DNA of 64,000 nucleotides, from NCBI RefSeq assembly GCF_041146395.1, contig NC_090990.1:44526001-44590000 (forward strand). Reading direction: 5' to 3'. The stretch comes from Eulemur rufifrons. Lineage: Eukaryota > Chordata > Mammalia > Primates > Lemuridae. A program made the translations under genes and the position numbers. The notes under the pieces are model-generated. The model was not told the origin of the DNA. It worked only from the letters and a program-made list of their open reading frames with translations, and ran no database searches. This document shows, in pieces, positions 32,060-43,640 of this stretch (position 1 is its first letter; every line of letters starts with the position of its first letter).

Positions 32060-34207
32060 CCAATAGTTTTCCAAAACTGGTAAAAGAACTCAAATTAATA
32101 CAATTTCGTATTTCAAAAAGGACGCAAAAGAAAAAATTATGAGATTATGTTAATAGTTGTTTAAAAAGGGCTTTTGATAAAATTCAACACATATTCATGA
32201 TTTTTAAAAAAATCTTGACAAACTAGGAGTAGAAAGGAACTGTCTTATTCTGATTAAGGATATCTGCAAAGAAAAAAAAACTAATGCAAATATCATACTT
32301 AGTGGTGAAATACTGAAAATGTTCTAGCTCTCATCACTTCTATTCCACAGAGTGTGGCAAGTCAAGAAAAATGAATTGAAAATATAAGGATCAGAAAGAA
32401 AAAAATTGATATCATAGATGAGCACTGATACACATATAGAAAAAAAAGAATCCATAGATAAAATATTAAAGTTAGTAATTTAGTAAGGTTGCTATTGCAA
32501 AATCTCAATACAAAATTCAATTTTATTTCTATAAACCAGAAACAACCATTTAGAAAATAAAGTTTTTAAGTAGCATGCTTTGCAGTAATATCAAAATATT
32601 AAAGTACCTAGGAATAAAAATGTGAAAGACATCTTAGAAAGCTCTAAAACATTATTGAGAGAAACTAAAGAAGTCATAAATAAATGGAGAGATACGTGAT
32701 GTCCCTTGATTGGAAGACTCAGTACTATGACTGTAATAGTCTTCCCCAAGTCATCCTATACACTCAATGCAGCCCAATTCATAATTCTAGCAGATTTGTT
32801 TTGGGGGGACTAAAATCGATAATCATTCTAAAACTTGTATGGAAAGGGCCAATAATATGGCAATCTTGAAGAACAGAGTTGGGAGGATTTCATACTGCCA
32901 GATATCAGGACTTATTATAAAGTAATTAACACTGGTGTTGGGGCAAGGACAGACAAGTAAATCAGAGGAAAACAAATTAAGGAGTCCAGAAACACATGTA
33001 TGGACAGTTAATTTGTGACAGAGGTGGCTCTGCAGAGCTATGAGGAAAGAATGGCCTTTTCAAGGAAATAGTGCTCTGCTAATTGGATATCAATATGGTG
33101 AAAATTGAATTTTGGTCCTTACCTTATACCATACACAGAGTTTCCAAATGGATTATAGACTTAAGTATGAAATGTAAAATATAAAGTTTCTAAAAGACAA
33201 AGATCTTCATGATCTTGGGATAGGCAGATATTTCTTAAGTAGACATCTGTATAAGTACAAACATAAAGAAACAGATTGGTACAATAAGGAACTTCTTTTT
33301 ATCAAAAGATGCCATTAAGAGAGTGAAAACGTAAACCACAAAGTGGGAGAAAATAATTTTAATGTATATCATAAAGGACTTGTATCCAGAGTGCTTAAAG
33401 AATTTCTGCAGATTAATGAGAAAAGCATAGTCATTCTGAGAAAAAAATGGCAAAAAATATATTTGAATGGCTTTGCAGAAAAGAGGATATACAAATGGAA
33501 AGTAAAAGGTGAAAAGTTTTCCAGGCTCATTCATCATAAGGAAATTCCAAATTAAAACCGCACTATGATATCACTACACACCCACCAAGTTGGCTAAAAT
33601 TTAAAAGATTGATAACACCAAGTGTTGATAGGGATATGAAACACCTGAAATGCTCAAGGATTGCTATGGGAGTATGAATTGGCACCATACTTTGGGAAAG
33701 AGTTTGGGAGTATCTCTATACTGTATGATTCAGCAGTCTAAGGCATATATCCAACAGAAATAGGGGCCCATGTGTACCAAAAAAAGACACATACAAGAAT
33801 ACACATAAACCATTATTTGTAATAATCAAAAACTGGAAACAAACGCCCAAATTCCCATCAATAGTAAAGTGAATAAATAAATGTTTGGTATATTTATGCA
33901 ATGAAAGATTATATAGCGATAAAAATGTACAGTGTATTGCATGCAACAACACGGTTGAATCTCACAAACATTGGTGATAGAAGCTGGCACAAAAAAAAAT
34001 ACACTGACTGGTTTAAAAATTACAAATCCAGGCAAATACTATGGTCTAGACATCTGAATAGTGGTTATCTTTTGTGGGGCATGATGTTTGGAAATGGCAT
34101 GAAAGGGTTTATTTGTTAATCTGGATAGGTATGTTTACTTTGTGAGAATTCACTAACCTGTATACTTAAAATTTATAACTTTTAATGCAGGTTATACCTC
34201 ATTGCTA
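32060..34207 (+). mobile_element. L1 3' half (old L1M-type), degenerate
   Basis: 5'-truncated sense L1 of about 2.1 kb. Reverse-transcriptase-region text 'ggcttttgataaaattcaac' is followed by 'gcaaatatcatacttagtgg', 'cctaggaataaaaatgtg', 'caatgcagcccaattcataa', 'cattctaaaacttgtatgga', 'tttgtgacagaggtggctct', then the ORF2 tail ('attccaaattaaaaccgcac') and 3' UTR phrases ending 'gttatacctcattgctaaag'. There are many stops and indels, including a loss of part of the RT domain near 32330. No functional protein remains. Confidence 0.88.
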
Positions 34208-34237
34208 AAGTTTATTAAACATATCAAAAGCATCATG

Positions 34238-34385
34238 CAGCCCTGAGCTAGATGCTAGGAATGCAGACATGAGCATGAAATAATCTGGCCATGAAAAGTG
34301 GAGGGGAAGAGATGAGTGGTTTAAAAGGCAATCAGAGAAGGAGTATGATAGGGGTGAAGTCAGCATACTTCCATGCACAAAGGAG
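34238..34385 (-). repeat. L2 fragment
   Basis: Antisense L2: 'ctgagctagatgctaggaat', 'gcagacatgagcatgaaata', 'atctggccatgaaaagtg'. Confidence 0.55.
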
Positions 34386-35169
34386 CAACTCCTAACTTAA
34401 CACTCACGGGTCTGCATTAGGGGCTTCATAAATGATGGTTGCTACTCCTACCTTGCTATACTGATAACCATGAGTCATTAAGAAAAGAAAGAATTTGTAT
34501 TCAGAGTCCTCTCTTTCAGTGCACTGTCCATGTTAGTGATAAAGATGGGAAGGTATTTTGCTTTTTTGGTATTTTAAAAGTGAAATTCCCTTAAATAATG
34601 AGAAAACTTCCAACCTACTCTGTTGAAATTAATCAATGATTGCTTTCTCCATGGAATATGAATACAGAGAGTTTGTCTTGTACATATAACCAGGGACTCT
34701 GAGCCCCTTCTGTCTCTGCCTTGGGCCACACAGCCTTACAGAAAGAGGATAGAAGGAAAGACAAGGAAGGAACACCTGCTGGCCTGCCAGAATTTAGGCT
34801 GCAGGTTGACAAGCAGATGGCAGGACGGGGTGGGGGAGATACGGACGATGAAAAGGACCAGCTAACTTGAGGGGACAGTGCCCACTGACAGCACAGCAGG
34901 TGCTGCCAGGCCAGCACAGAGCGGCAAGTCCTGGTGAGGGGTAGCTTGTCTGGTCTGGTTGCTGCCTCTGGCCCATGCTGGAGGAGGCCTGGGAGTCATT
35001 GCTCTGAAGAGCTCACAAGGAACCAGGACTAATGTGGACACATTCTGGGTTTGCCTAGAGGTGCTTTGAGTTGGTGGATTGAGTGTTATTTCAAAAATCA
35101 TTTAAAAATTCTCACCTTTGAAATACAGAATTCAGAAGGAAGAAGAGCAGAGGAAGAGTAAAATATAAT

Positions 35170-35265
35170 ATAGAAATCTAGCATATATCTAACAGAAATG
35201 TGTAACTGTGTATACCAAAAAAAAAAAAACACAACATATACAAGAATACATGTAACACTATTCCG
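35170..35265 (+). repeat. L1 3' fragment
   Basis: 'tatatctaacagaaatgtgt', 'gtataccaaaaaaa' and 'acatatacaagaatacatg' parallel 33744-33812 of the L1 above. A separate small L1 piece. Confidence 0.65.
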
Positions 35266-35500
35266 ACAGCCTAATGGTTAGAAAAAGGCGTTATTTCTGG
35301 AGTCAGACTACCTGAATTCATATTCTGTGCTACTACCTACTTTCTTTGTAATCGTGGGTCACTTAATATGCTGGGTCTAAATTTTTCATCTCCAAAATGG
35401 GCACCATAATAGCAGTTGTGAGGATTAAATAAGTTCGTTTACCTAAAGCACTTGGAATAGTACCTGGCACAGGTAAATATTACTCAAATATTAGCTCTGA
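35266..35500 (+). repeat. MIR SINE, full length
   Basis: Sense MIR from head to tail: 'cagcctaatggttagaaaaa', 'ctggagtcagactacctgaa', 'tttcatctccaaaatgggca', 'gtgaggattaaataagttcg', 'agtacctggcacaggtaaat'. Confidence 0.9.
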
Positions 35501-35532
35501 TGATTATGGCGATGACAATGATGATGATGCTG
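35500..35532 (+). repeat. (GAT)n microsatellite
   Basis: 'gatgattatggcgatgacaa' followed by 'tgatgatgatgctgg'. A short imperfect trinucleotide run. Confidence 0.75.
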
Positions 35533-35689
35533 GTAAGAAGAGCTAAGGTATGTTTGCAGCAGGACTGGGCGTCAGTGGCCACAGCGGGGTGGCTGAGATC
35601 CCTCTGATCTTAAGGTTAGCTAAAGAGGACCTCAGTAAAGAAGGCTTCTTGGGCCCGCATCATGGGAATTACTTTCTCCTGCTGGAATA

Positions 35690-35868
35690 CTTGTTTGTGC
35701 TTCTGTTGAAGCCCTTGTTAGTCTGCCTCTGCCATGTCCCTGGCTACCCAGGAGATTGTAAGCTCTTTGAGGACAGTGATTATGTTTTTTCACATATTAT
35801 TTCCGCCACGGTGCTGAGCACAGCGCTTAATGTGGAGTCGTGCTCAGTAAATGTTTACTGAATCCTAC
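35690..35868 (+). repeat. L2 3' end
   Basis: Sense L2 tail: 'gattgtaagctctttgagga', 'cagtgattatgttttttcac', 'gtgctcagtaaatgtttact'. Confidence 0.75.
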
Positions 35869-35939
35869 TGGACAGAGAATATTCATCAGGGCTGAACGTG
35901 TGTGATAGCACTGTTCTTTCAAAACAAGATTGTATTTCT

Positions 35940-36078
35940 ACACTTTTAGTTTGCAATCATAGTCTCCCTTTTACCGATGAGACTTCAGATGCTCATGGAG
36001 CTCAGCTCATTTGCCCGAGGTCATGGGAGTAAGTGGTGGTATGTGACAATGTCTGGCTCAAAGCCAGTGCCCTTGCTA
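35940..36078 (-). repeat. MIR SINE fragment
   Basis: Antisense MIR: 'cccttttaccgatgagactt', 'atttgcccgaggtcatggga', 'gtaagtggtggtatgtg'. Confidence 0.65.
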
Positions 36079-37120
36079 GCAGGCACCTGTTCCCAGGATG
36101 GGCACAGAGAAGGGAGCAAAGCCTGGCTGAGGCCGCTGTCCCAAGGAGGTGGGCAGTTGTCACGCTCAGGTGTAGAGGCAGAGGGGAGGCCTGAATCTTG
36201 ATGTCTGTTGAAGCAGAGATGTCGTTTCAACTGCAGGTTTTGAAAAATGCCAGTGTGTTCCTCGTGGGGTTTTCTGTAATCCATTTTCGCCCTCATCGTC
36301 CACGCCATTTGTTTAGCTAAGCTGTTCCTCGCTTTGAAGCCATTTCAGCCACATGTCATTCATTGCGTTACAACCCTGGGCCCTTTCTCTTGCGCAGGAT
36401 TTTGTTTTGTTTTGTTTTGGATTTTCTCTCCAGCTGCTCTGCGTATCACTTAATTCTCTGAGCTCTCTGGCCTGACTCTTACCCACTGATGGGGGTCACC
36501 TTACACTCCCACCCCCAGCCTCCCGGGAATGGCAGTGGCAGAGGAGGGAGTAGAATCGGGATCCAGATTTGGGATTTTTTTTTTTTTTTTTGGTCTCCTT
36601 ATTGTCTGAAGTGAGAGTGGATGAAACAGTCTAGATGTGGTAGAGCCCCGTGACCCTCCCCAGGGGAAATCCTAGCCTTACAGAAACTTGGCCTGGTTTT
36701 GGCTCTCAGAGTGAATTCCAAGCTTTGAAGAATCTGTCAATGTTCAACTAACCCCAGCAAAACCTCTGGGAGTTTTTGATGGCACCGAAACTCACACCAA
36801 GGAAGGAGGTGCTGAGCTTGCATCAGAGGTCGGGGGCAGAGGGGAGCTGGCCTGCTAATTAAGATCTTTGCTTCTGAGATTTCCGACCTCTTCCCCTAGT
36901 TCAAATGTCATAAAGACCCTGTCCTGTCACTTCCCATCTCCCTCCTAGCGTTTTCCTGAAGCACCTCACTGGTTCGTTCCGTGTCTTTGAGGGGATTGTC
37001 TGGGCTGCAGATTCCTTTCTCCACCTTCAAGGAACCTTCAGCTAATTTTGTAAATGAGACCATTAGTCTAGGAGCAAGAGAAAGTTGCTGAAGGAAACCG
37101 AGTTCTCCTTTCCCTCAGAA
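36079..37120. other. Unique intronic sequence with short simple repeats
   Basis: No gene or repeat family recognised apart from a (TTTTG)n run near 36403-36420 and a T tract at 36576-36592. Open frames present are short and featureless. Confidence 0.45.
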
Positions 37121-37299
37121 GAAAGTGGGCCCTAACATTTATTTGGCAGTTCCCCTATTCCAGGCACAAGGCCCCTTCCCTTACACGTGGAGTGAGCAGC
37201 TGTTCCAGTCTGCCCAGGGCTGAGGGGGGTTCCTGGGACTGGACTTAACAAAGTGCAGAGGAGGAGAAATATCTTTTCCTCTATCCGTCTTAGGTTCTT

Positions 37300-37800
37300 A
37301 GCTGAGGCCCTTTTAACAAAAGATTCATTAACAAGACCAAAGCATACAAACGTATTTAATATGTTTTATGCGACATGGGAGACTTCGTAAGGAATTGAAG
37401 ACCTGAAGAGACAGATAAACCTGAAATAATTTTTTGTTAAGTTTGATGAAGAGTGGACAGATACAGTGAAACACGATAGGGCAAAAAGGGCATGATCTAA
37501 TGGTTGTAAACTAGGCGACATGTAGCAAGTCCTGTTCGTTCATATTTATGGCTATGGTCCTTCATCTTCAGAGATAAGAATGTTCCTTTCCTGGGAGTTC
37601 AGGGAGGGCCCCTCTCACATGAGGGTCTTGTGACCTGCTTTAAGGAAAGGTTTCATTAGGTTTAATGACCTGCTTCAGGGGAGAAGGGTCCGGGGAAGCT
37701 AAGAGTGACCTTTCTGCTTCTGTGGTTTTCTCAGATATCTTCAGATTAAAATATTCAATATGCTAACATGCCATATTTTGGAGTAGCATGTCCTGAACCC
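37300..37800. repeat. Unclassified old interspersed repeat (LTR-like?)
   Basis: Phrases such as 'acatgggagacttcgtaagg', 'gacagataaacctgaaataa' and 'catgagggtcttgtgacctg' read like a diverged mammalian LTR, but I cannot name the family. No coding potential and no clear terminal repeats. Confidence 0.4.
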
Positions 37801-37819
37801 CATCAAGAGCTAATGCCAG

Positions 37820-37992
37820 GAATAATGACCCTGTAAAGCAGATGCCATTATTCTCACCTTGCAGCTCTGAGAAAACCAAGGCTGGAGAAGCAAGTTAGCA
37901 TATCAAAGGTTGCAGAGCAAACTGCTGGTAGCGCTAGGAACCAAATATAGATCTGTCTGACCTCAGACCCAGAGCTTTATGCCAACCAAGTT
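37820..37992 (-). repeat. MIR SINE
   Basis: Antisense MIR: 'cattattctcaccttgcagc', 'tctgagaaaaccaaggctgg', 'acctcagacccagagcttta'. Confidence 0.7.
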
Positions 37993-38044
37993 CTTTGGAA
38001 ATCAAAGTTTCATCTCCTTCAGGTGACGGAGCCCAGCAACCTTG

Positions 38045-38402
38045 CATCATCTGGCTATTTCTCTCTCTTGCACATTTGTGTCACCATCTCTTTTGTCCAA
38101 AGAGTACCTGAAATGCCTGCCTTTCCTTGCCCCTTCCTTGATGGCTGACCTGCTTCTGCCCCACTTGTCTCAGGAGCCCCTGACCATCCAGGGCAGGTCA
38201 GGGCCCAGGCCACATGCTTCCATTAGACTTAAGTCAGATCTGAGTCACTTGCTCATACTATCTTATACATGTCTGCCTGTGTATCTTCCCACCCCTACTA
38301 GACTGGGATCTTATAGAACAAAAGGAAACAACTTTTATCTTCCAATTTCTAATAGTACCTGTCTTATAATTGGGAATCAGTAAATAGCTGCTGAATTACT
38401 CA
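38045..38402 (+). repeat. L2 3' region
   Basis: Sense L2: 'cttccattagacttaagtca', 'ctactagactgggatcttat', 'tagtacctgtcttataattg', 'cagtaaatagctgctgaatt'. Confidence 0.6.
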
Positions 38403-38512
38403 ATTTATTTATAAAATACCAGAAGGCAACTGCATGACTTACAGTCACAGTTTTAGATCTATTTAAGGACTTTTTCATAAGATACATTTGTGGTACTTAG
38501 GCCCATTTTCTT

Positions 38513-38532
38513 AATTTTTTTTTTTTTTTTTT
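38513..38532 (+). repeat. Poly-T tract
   Basis: About 18 consecutive T. Confidence 0.85.
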
Positions 38533-38539
38533 ACAAAGT

Positions 38540-39290
38540 AAGTAATTTTTGTGCATTAACTTGGCTGTTTGGATTGGATTTCAGTATGACACTTCACCAT
38601 GCCTAATGTCTGTGGGGGAAAAATTGTCTTTTTATGAAGTCATAGATGACAGTGTTCAAGTAATGTAGAGGCTGTGTTGAGGTTAGGAAGAAAGGAATTT
38701 CTGAAATCAGGTTTTTGCTTTGTCTTCACTGTGGATTTTGCGAGTATTCTGTAAGTGTCAGATTTCTAAGCTATTACATATCAGCCTACCTTTGAGATTT
38801 GATCTTTCTGGGTAGAAAGGAGAAACAGAGGAGTGAGACCCAATTATCTGAGACTCTATCCTTTGTTCTCTGCCTCTGCCCCCAGTTGCTCATATTGGTT
38901 TCTGGTGGGTGCAAGTCATGGGAGAGTGCGGCACGAAGGCAGAAACGATGAATGCCATTGTGAGTTGAGTTGTAGTGCAAATGGCGCTACGTGCAATTGT
39001 GGCTTTGGGGGATATACAGCTTTGGGCTTTGTGCTCAATAATGTTTACAGTGTTAGCCTGGATTATGCCTGCTACCTGGCACCTCAATTTCCCTATTCCC
39101 CTGGTCTCCCCATTATTCTGTCATCAGTTGTACACTGAAGGACAGAAAACAGATGTTCCAGTCAATCTCAGTAGACCCAGATAACTCTGGCGAAGCTCTC
39201 ACCATGCTGAAGGCGAGTGAACTGTCATGCCAAGCCTTGCTGTTAACACTGAAAGTTGTCAGTAGCAACAAGAATTATAGCGAAAACATG
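38540..39290. other. No recognisable feature
   Basis: Unique sequence. Overlapping 65-101-codon frames on both strands (38833-39184) have no domain and differ in frame and strand; taken as chance. Confidence 0.45.
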
Positions 39291-39291
39291 T

Positions 39292-39482
39292 TGAGTAAAC
39301 TCGTCCCGGGCATTGTTCCACTCATTAATCTTCACAATAGCCCTCTAAGCTACTATCATCATTCCAATTTTATAGATCAGGAAACTGAGGCACAGTACAG
39401 TTAAGTGATTTGGCCAAATTGCTGGACTTGAAATCAGGCATTGTCATTGCAGAGCCCTTTCTCTAAACCATTATCCTAACTA
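39292..39482 (-). repeat. MIR SINE
   Basis: Antisense MIR: 'attaatcttcacaatagccc', 'tatagatcaggaaactgagg', 'cacagtacagttaagtgatt', 'ggacttgaaatcaggcattg'. Confidence 0.88.
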
Positions 39483-39954
39483 GTTCAGGTATCTAGTAAA
39501 TGTCTGTTTGCTAAATGCATCTCATTCAGGCAGAGACCTTCCCTAATATCTTTCTTGCTCTGTGGAGGTTGGGAGAGTGGGGGAGCAGGTGGTGACAGTG
39601 TCAGGGTATATAACATTTTTTTTTTTTGTCAACTTAAAATATATGATTTTTTTTTTTTAAAGGTAAACCTGCTTTAGGATTTATGTTGGGTGAATTCTAG
39701 ACCATATTTTTTCAAAGTCAAGGTAATGCTTCATTAAACAGTAGGATTAAAGAAATCTTTTCAGCTATTTTGTTCTCCTTCATTTTTTGGACTTGAGGTT
39801 AACCCTTTGGGCTTGCTTTAGTGTCATTATGACATGAAATCCTGGGAGTCATCTGAGTTTAGCTATGCCAAGTACATAGGGGATACACAGAATTCTTGCA
39901 AGTAGTTGAAAAGAAAGGAACTAGTTTCTGTGGTCTCCAAGAGATAATATAGGG

Positions 39955-40155
39955 CAGGGTGAAGTCAGAGTCAGGTAGATCTGGGTATGATACATCCCAC
40001 ACCACCTCAGCAGTGTAGGACCTGGGAAAAGTTGGTAGAAGAGCTTTAGTCTCATTTTCCCTATTTGCAAAACAGTATGATAGTAACTACCTCACAAAAT
40101 CATTGTGGGAATCAAATATGATAACATTTGCACAGTGTCAAGCACAAAGCAATCT
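39955..40155 (+). repeat. MIR SINE
   Basis: Sense MIR: 'agtcagagtcaggtagatct', 'ctcattttccctatttgcaa', 'actacctcacaaaatcattg', 'cagtgtcaagcacaaag'. Confidence 0.75.
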
Positions 40156-40399
40156 CTTGGAACCTTTAGTCTTTACCAGTGATTTTTGACAAGGTATGTT
40201 GTAAAGCTCCAGTAATTTTGTTATTACCCATGAATTGTTGCTCAAAACTCTCCAGTAATTTTCACCTTTCTGCTCATTTAAGACACAGAGCATTTGTCCA
40301 TGATTAAATGTGCTGCTGTCATCTAGAATATGTCTTGTCCCACACACATCCATTCATTCATTCAACAACAACAACAAAAATTAGTGAGCCGCTGCATTG

Positions 40400-40765
40400 T
40401 GAAGACTTGCCCTGGCCTCCGTTTGCTCATAGTCTCGTAGAGAGAGTGGTTTGTGTAGTCTATGAAAACATATAAATTATTGATACAATGATAGAATCTG
40501 TACAGTGTCAGGAGTGGGTTACAAAGGGAGGAGGCCTGGCTGGTTCTGCAGGGCTGGGCTGCTTGGGGCATGGGAAGACATGGTCAGGAGGAGCTTCTGA
40601 TGTGTCTATTCTGCATCTGTGTCTTCAGAATGGAGTCCTAGTTTCCCAGGCAGATTGCTGGGGGTGAGGTGTATTGGTGGAAAAGATAACTTAGGCAGAG
40701 GGAGCGGCGTGAGCAGATGCTCAGGGGCATGGACCAGCAAGACACATTCAGGAATAAGTAGAAAA
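40400..40765 (-). repeat. L2 fragment
   Basis: Antisense L2: 'catagtctcgtagagagagt', 'ggcagagggagcggcgtgag' and 'gatgctcaggggcatgg' fit the L2 order. Confidence 0.6.
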
Positions 40766-40811
40766 GGCCCCACGTGGAGTCCTGCTTGTGCCAAGTACCT
40801 CTGTAGGTCCT

Positions 40812-40955
40812 TGATGGAATAGCTCCCATTTATTGAGTACTACTGTGTTCTACCTACATCTCACTTAATCCCCACAGCAATTTTGTAGGTAAGTATTATC
40901 CACATTTTTCAAATATGGAAACTGAGCTTCTAAGAAATCAAGGGCATGTACGTAA
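40812..40955 (-). repeat. MIR SINE fragment
   Basis: Antisense MIR: 'cccatttattgagtactact', 'cttaatccccacagcaattt', 'aaatatggaaactgagcttc'. Confidence 0.75.
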
Positions 40956-40976
40956 GCCTAAGTCTGAAGAAATAGA

Positions 40977-41012
40977 TAAAATAATAATAACAATAACAAA
41001 AATAATAAAAAC
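40977..41012 (+). repeat. (ATA/ACA)n A-rich microsatellite
   Basis: 'aaaataataataacaataac' followed by 'aaaaataataaaaacag'. Confidence 0.85.
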
Positions 41013-41017
41013 AGCAA

Positions 41018-41047
41018 AGGTTCATATGGTGCTAGGCGTGTTCTAAC
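41018..41047 (-). repeat. MIR SINE, left piece
   Basis: 'ggtgctaggcgtgttctaac' is the start of an antisense MIR that continues at 41247 after a nested hAT element. Confidence 0.6.
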
Positions 41048-41246
41048 TGCAGCATGCAATACAGTATCCACTAGTTTATTTAAATTAATTAAAATTGAAT
41101 AAAATGGAAAATTCAGTCTTCCGTTGTAGTAGGCACATTTCCAGCACTCAGTTGCCACATGAGGCTGGTGTTCACCGTATTGGACAGTGTAAATATAGAG
41201 CATTCCCATCATCACAGACTGTTCTTTTGTTGGACAGCACTAGTCT
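41048..41246. mobile_element. MER3-like hAT element nested in MIR
   Basis: Contains 'ggcacatttccagcactcag', 'gttgccacatgaggctggtg', 'caccgtattggacagtgtaa' and ends 'gttggacagcactag', the MER3 arrangement. It divides one MIR into two collinear pieces. Confidence 0.75.
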
Positions 41247-41428
41247 AAGCACTTTACATATATTGACATATCTAATTCTTACTATAATCCTGTGAGGAAG
41301 ATGCTGTTTTCCAAACTGTACAGATGTGGAAATTGAGGCGTAAAGAAGATAAGAAACTTAACCAAAGTCACATAATGAATGAGTCCTTGTTTTTAAGCAC
41401 TGTGCTATAATGCTAACCCAATATACTA
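41247..41428 (-). repeat. MIR SINE, right piece
   Basis: 'tctaagcactttacatatat', 'atgtggaaattgaggcgtaa', 'cttaaccaaagtcacataat', 'gcactgtgctataatgctaa' continue the antisense MIR. Confidence 0.8.
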
Positions 41429-41802
41429 TGTTCTGTGTAACATAAGTGGATGTTAGTCAAAATAATAGAAGTCAGTGTCTGCTTGTATGTAGACTAGTGT
41501 TAGGTCCTCTGCAGATAATAGGTCTTTGATGTGATTCCTGCCTGTCCAGGAGCTTGCAGTTGGCACAGGCTTTGCATACCCGAGGCTGGTCATCTCTAAA
41601 GAGCCTCCTCCCTGGACAGTCCTCCCACCGCTCAGCCAGCTTTGACTCATTTGATGGAGTTTTTTCATTCAAATTCAGAATCAAGACTCTCAAGATGATA
41701 CAGTCTTAAGTCATGTTCAAAACCCTTCTTGTCGTTTTTTTTTTTCCCCCTTCAGAGAAGGTGTCTGAGGTTGTTATTTCCAGAGAATCCTTTTCAGTAT
41801 GC

Positions 41803-41978
41803 CAACACATCAGAGTAGGAGACAGGAAATCCTAGTTGGAGCCCAATTTCTTCCTCTAAGTAGCTAAATAAACATGACTACATTGCTTTACCCCTCTGAA
41901 ATTCAGTTTCTTCAACTGTGAACTGGAAATAAAGTTCACTTATCATGGGGTTTTCTAGAGACTAAATGAAGGGCAGAG
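41803..41978 (+). repeat. MIR SINE
   Basis: Sense MIR: 'gaaatcctagttggagccca', 'acccctctgaaattcagttt', 'cttcaactgtgaactggaaa'. Confidence 0.65.
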
Positions 41979-42429
41979 TTTTTGAGGATACGTTTCCAAG
42001 CTATAAAGTACTTTATATAGCTATAAAGTGGGACATAATTATAGCACAAATGTTCGAACTTGGGATGTTTTTCTTCTGTATAACCCTGTAAGGATTTCAA
42101 AACAGCTGTAGCTTGATAAATTACAGGATACCATACTCTTAATCATAATATTTGCAAAGTCTCTTTTTTCTTTTATATAAATATAATAGGTACTCAATAA
42201 ATGTTTGGTTGGAAGGATGGTTGTTAGGATGAATGGGAAGAAGAAGGTAGACAGCACATAGAGTAATTAAAAGAGCTGTTTGTGACATTTTAAATTTTCC
42301 TTTTTTAATTTTGTTTTTAAACATACTGCTTGATGTGAACTATATGTGTATGTTGGGGGGTGGGAGTATTAAATAAGAGACCCAGAAGTGATTCATTGAG
42401 TCAGTAAGCTTGTTTTTCTGCTATTTGTT

Positions 42430-42532
42430 TTTTTCATTCAACAAAAATTTATTGAGCAACTACCATCAGCTGGGCCTTGTGCAAGCTGCAGGGGAAGCAC
42501 ATTTGATGATGTCACTTTTTTTTTTTTTTTTT
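42430..42532 (-). repeat. L2 fragment and poly-T
   Basis: 'cattcaacaaaaatttattg' and 'gagcaactaccatcagctgg' are an antisense L2 head, followed by a 16-base T run at 42517-42532. Confidence 0.6.
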
Positions 42533-43135
42533 GGCGTCTGTTTCTTCAGCTGCTAATTTTGCCCCTTAAGCATTCTGAGGATTTCAGAATAAACTGACAC
42601 TTTTACAGTCATGTGAGGGGCCCCGGCAGTATTGAGGGCTGCACTTGTCAAAGCCTTGTCTTGTGAATTGTTTCCTGATGTCCATGTGCAGTCCGCGACT
42701 CCTCTACGGATTGTGAGATGTGTTTCTTCAGAAAGGACTAAGCTCCTCCCACCTTTTCTTGCTTTCCTCTGCTTGTCTTTGGGCCTCTTTTCTCAGGGAC
42801 AGCCCACCAAAGCTCTGGGTGGCCCAGGAAGAATGAGATATGCCAGCTCTCAGGCATGTGGTCTCACAGGGAGCATCAGCTGTGCCCTGCTGTTCATCAG
42901 GGTGGACATTAGGCAGAGCGTAGAAACCTCTCTTGAGCGGAAACTGGGCAAGACCTGCCAGCCTCTCACCGGTGCTGTGCGAGCCTGGCTGGTGGTTGTC
43001 GAAGTCTCCTCGGAACCTGAGAACCTTGGGAAGGCCTTTTTTTGCCCTCTTGTTTCCAAGCAAAGAGGCACCTTACCTGGTATTTTAGAAGAAGCACTGG
43101 GTGTATTTTATGCAGAGAACAGCTAAGGAAGGACC
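42533..43135. other. No recognisable feature
   Basis: Unique sequence covered by a 164-codon frame (42632-43126, +) and antisense frames of 111 and 73 codons. The peptide has no domain, signal or repeat that I recognise, and no splice context ties it to FGGY. Taken as non-coding. Confidence 0.5.
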
Positions 43136-43137
43136 TC

Positions 43138-43256
43138 CTTCTGCAATCCATTTCTCTCATTGTGGAAATGAGGGAACTAGTTCAAACTTTTAGGTCGTTT
43201 ATGGCAGAATCAAAGCTAAAACTCAGATTTTCTAACTGTTAGTCCATGGCTCCCAC
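43138..43256 (-). repeat. MIR SINE fragment
   Basis: Antisense MIR: 'ctctcattgtggaaatgagg', 'agctaaaactcagattttct', 'aactgttagtccatggctcc'. Confidence 0.6.
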
Positions 43257-43324
43257 TGTATTTCATAGTGAACTGACACTTTCGAGTATGTTTTCTTTAT
43301 ATAAGACAGTTATATCATAAAGTG

Positions 43325-43562
43325 GGGGAATATAGAAAGAACATGGGCTTGGGAGTCAGACAGAATAAGGTCGCATCCTGGCACTGCTGCTTAAATCCCT
43401 GGGACCTTGAGCGAGTTACTTACCTGAACTCTCTGGTCCTTTGTTTCCTTGTGTATTGAAGGGAAGAAAGAATATTTACCTTTTATGGATGTTGTAAAGA
43501 TGAAACGAACGAATATTTAAAGAGCTTAGCACAGTATCCATCCTATCTTAGATGTCTAATAT
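43325..43562 (+). repeat. MIR SINE
   Basis: Sense MIR: 'aacatgggcttgggagtcag', 'gcatcctggcactgctgctt', 'cttgagcgagttacttacct', 'agcttagcacagtatcc'. Confidence 0.85.
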
Positions 43563-43607
43563 GTTTGCTGGAAAGGAAGAAAACATACAGTTATCTCTTG
43601 AGTTCAG

Positions 43608-43640
43608 GTGATGGTAATGATGATGATGGTGATGGTGGTG
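43608..43640 (+). repeat. (GAT/GGT)n microsatellite
   Basis: 'gatggtaatgatgatgatgg' followed by 'tgatggtggtgac'. Confidence 0.8.

Noticed and set aside
42632..43126. 164-codon open frame on the + strand
   Set aside because: No domain, signal peptide or homology recognised; competing antisense frames cover the same bases; no splice context links it to FGGY.
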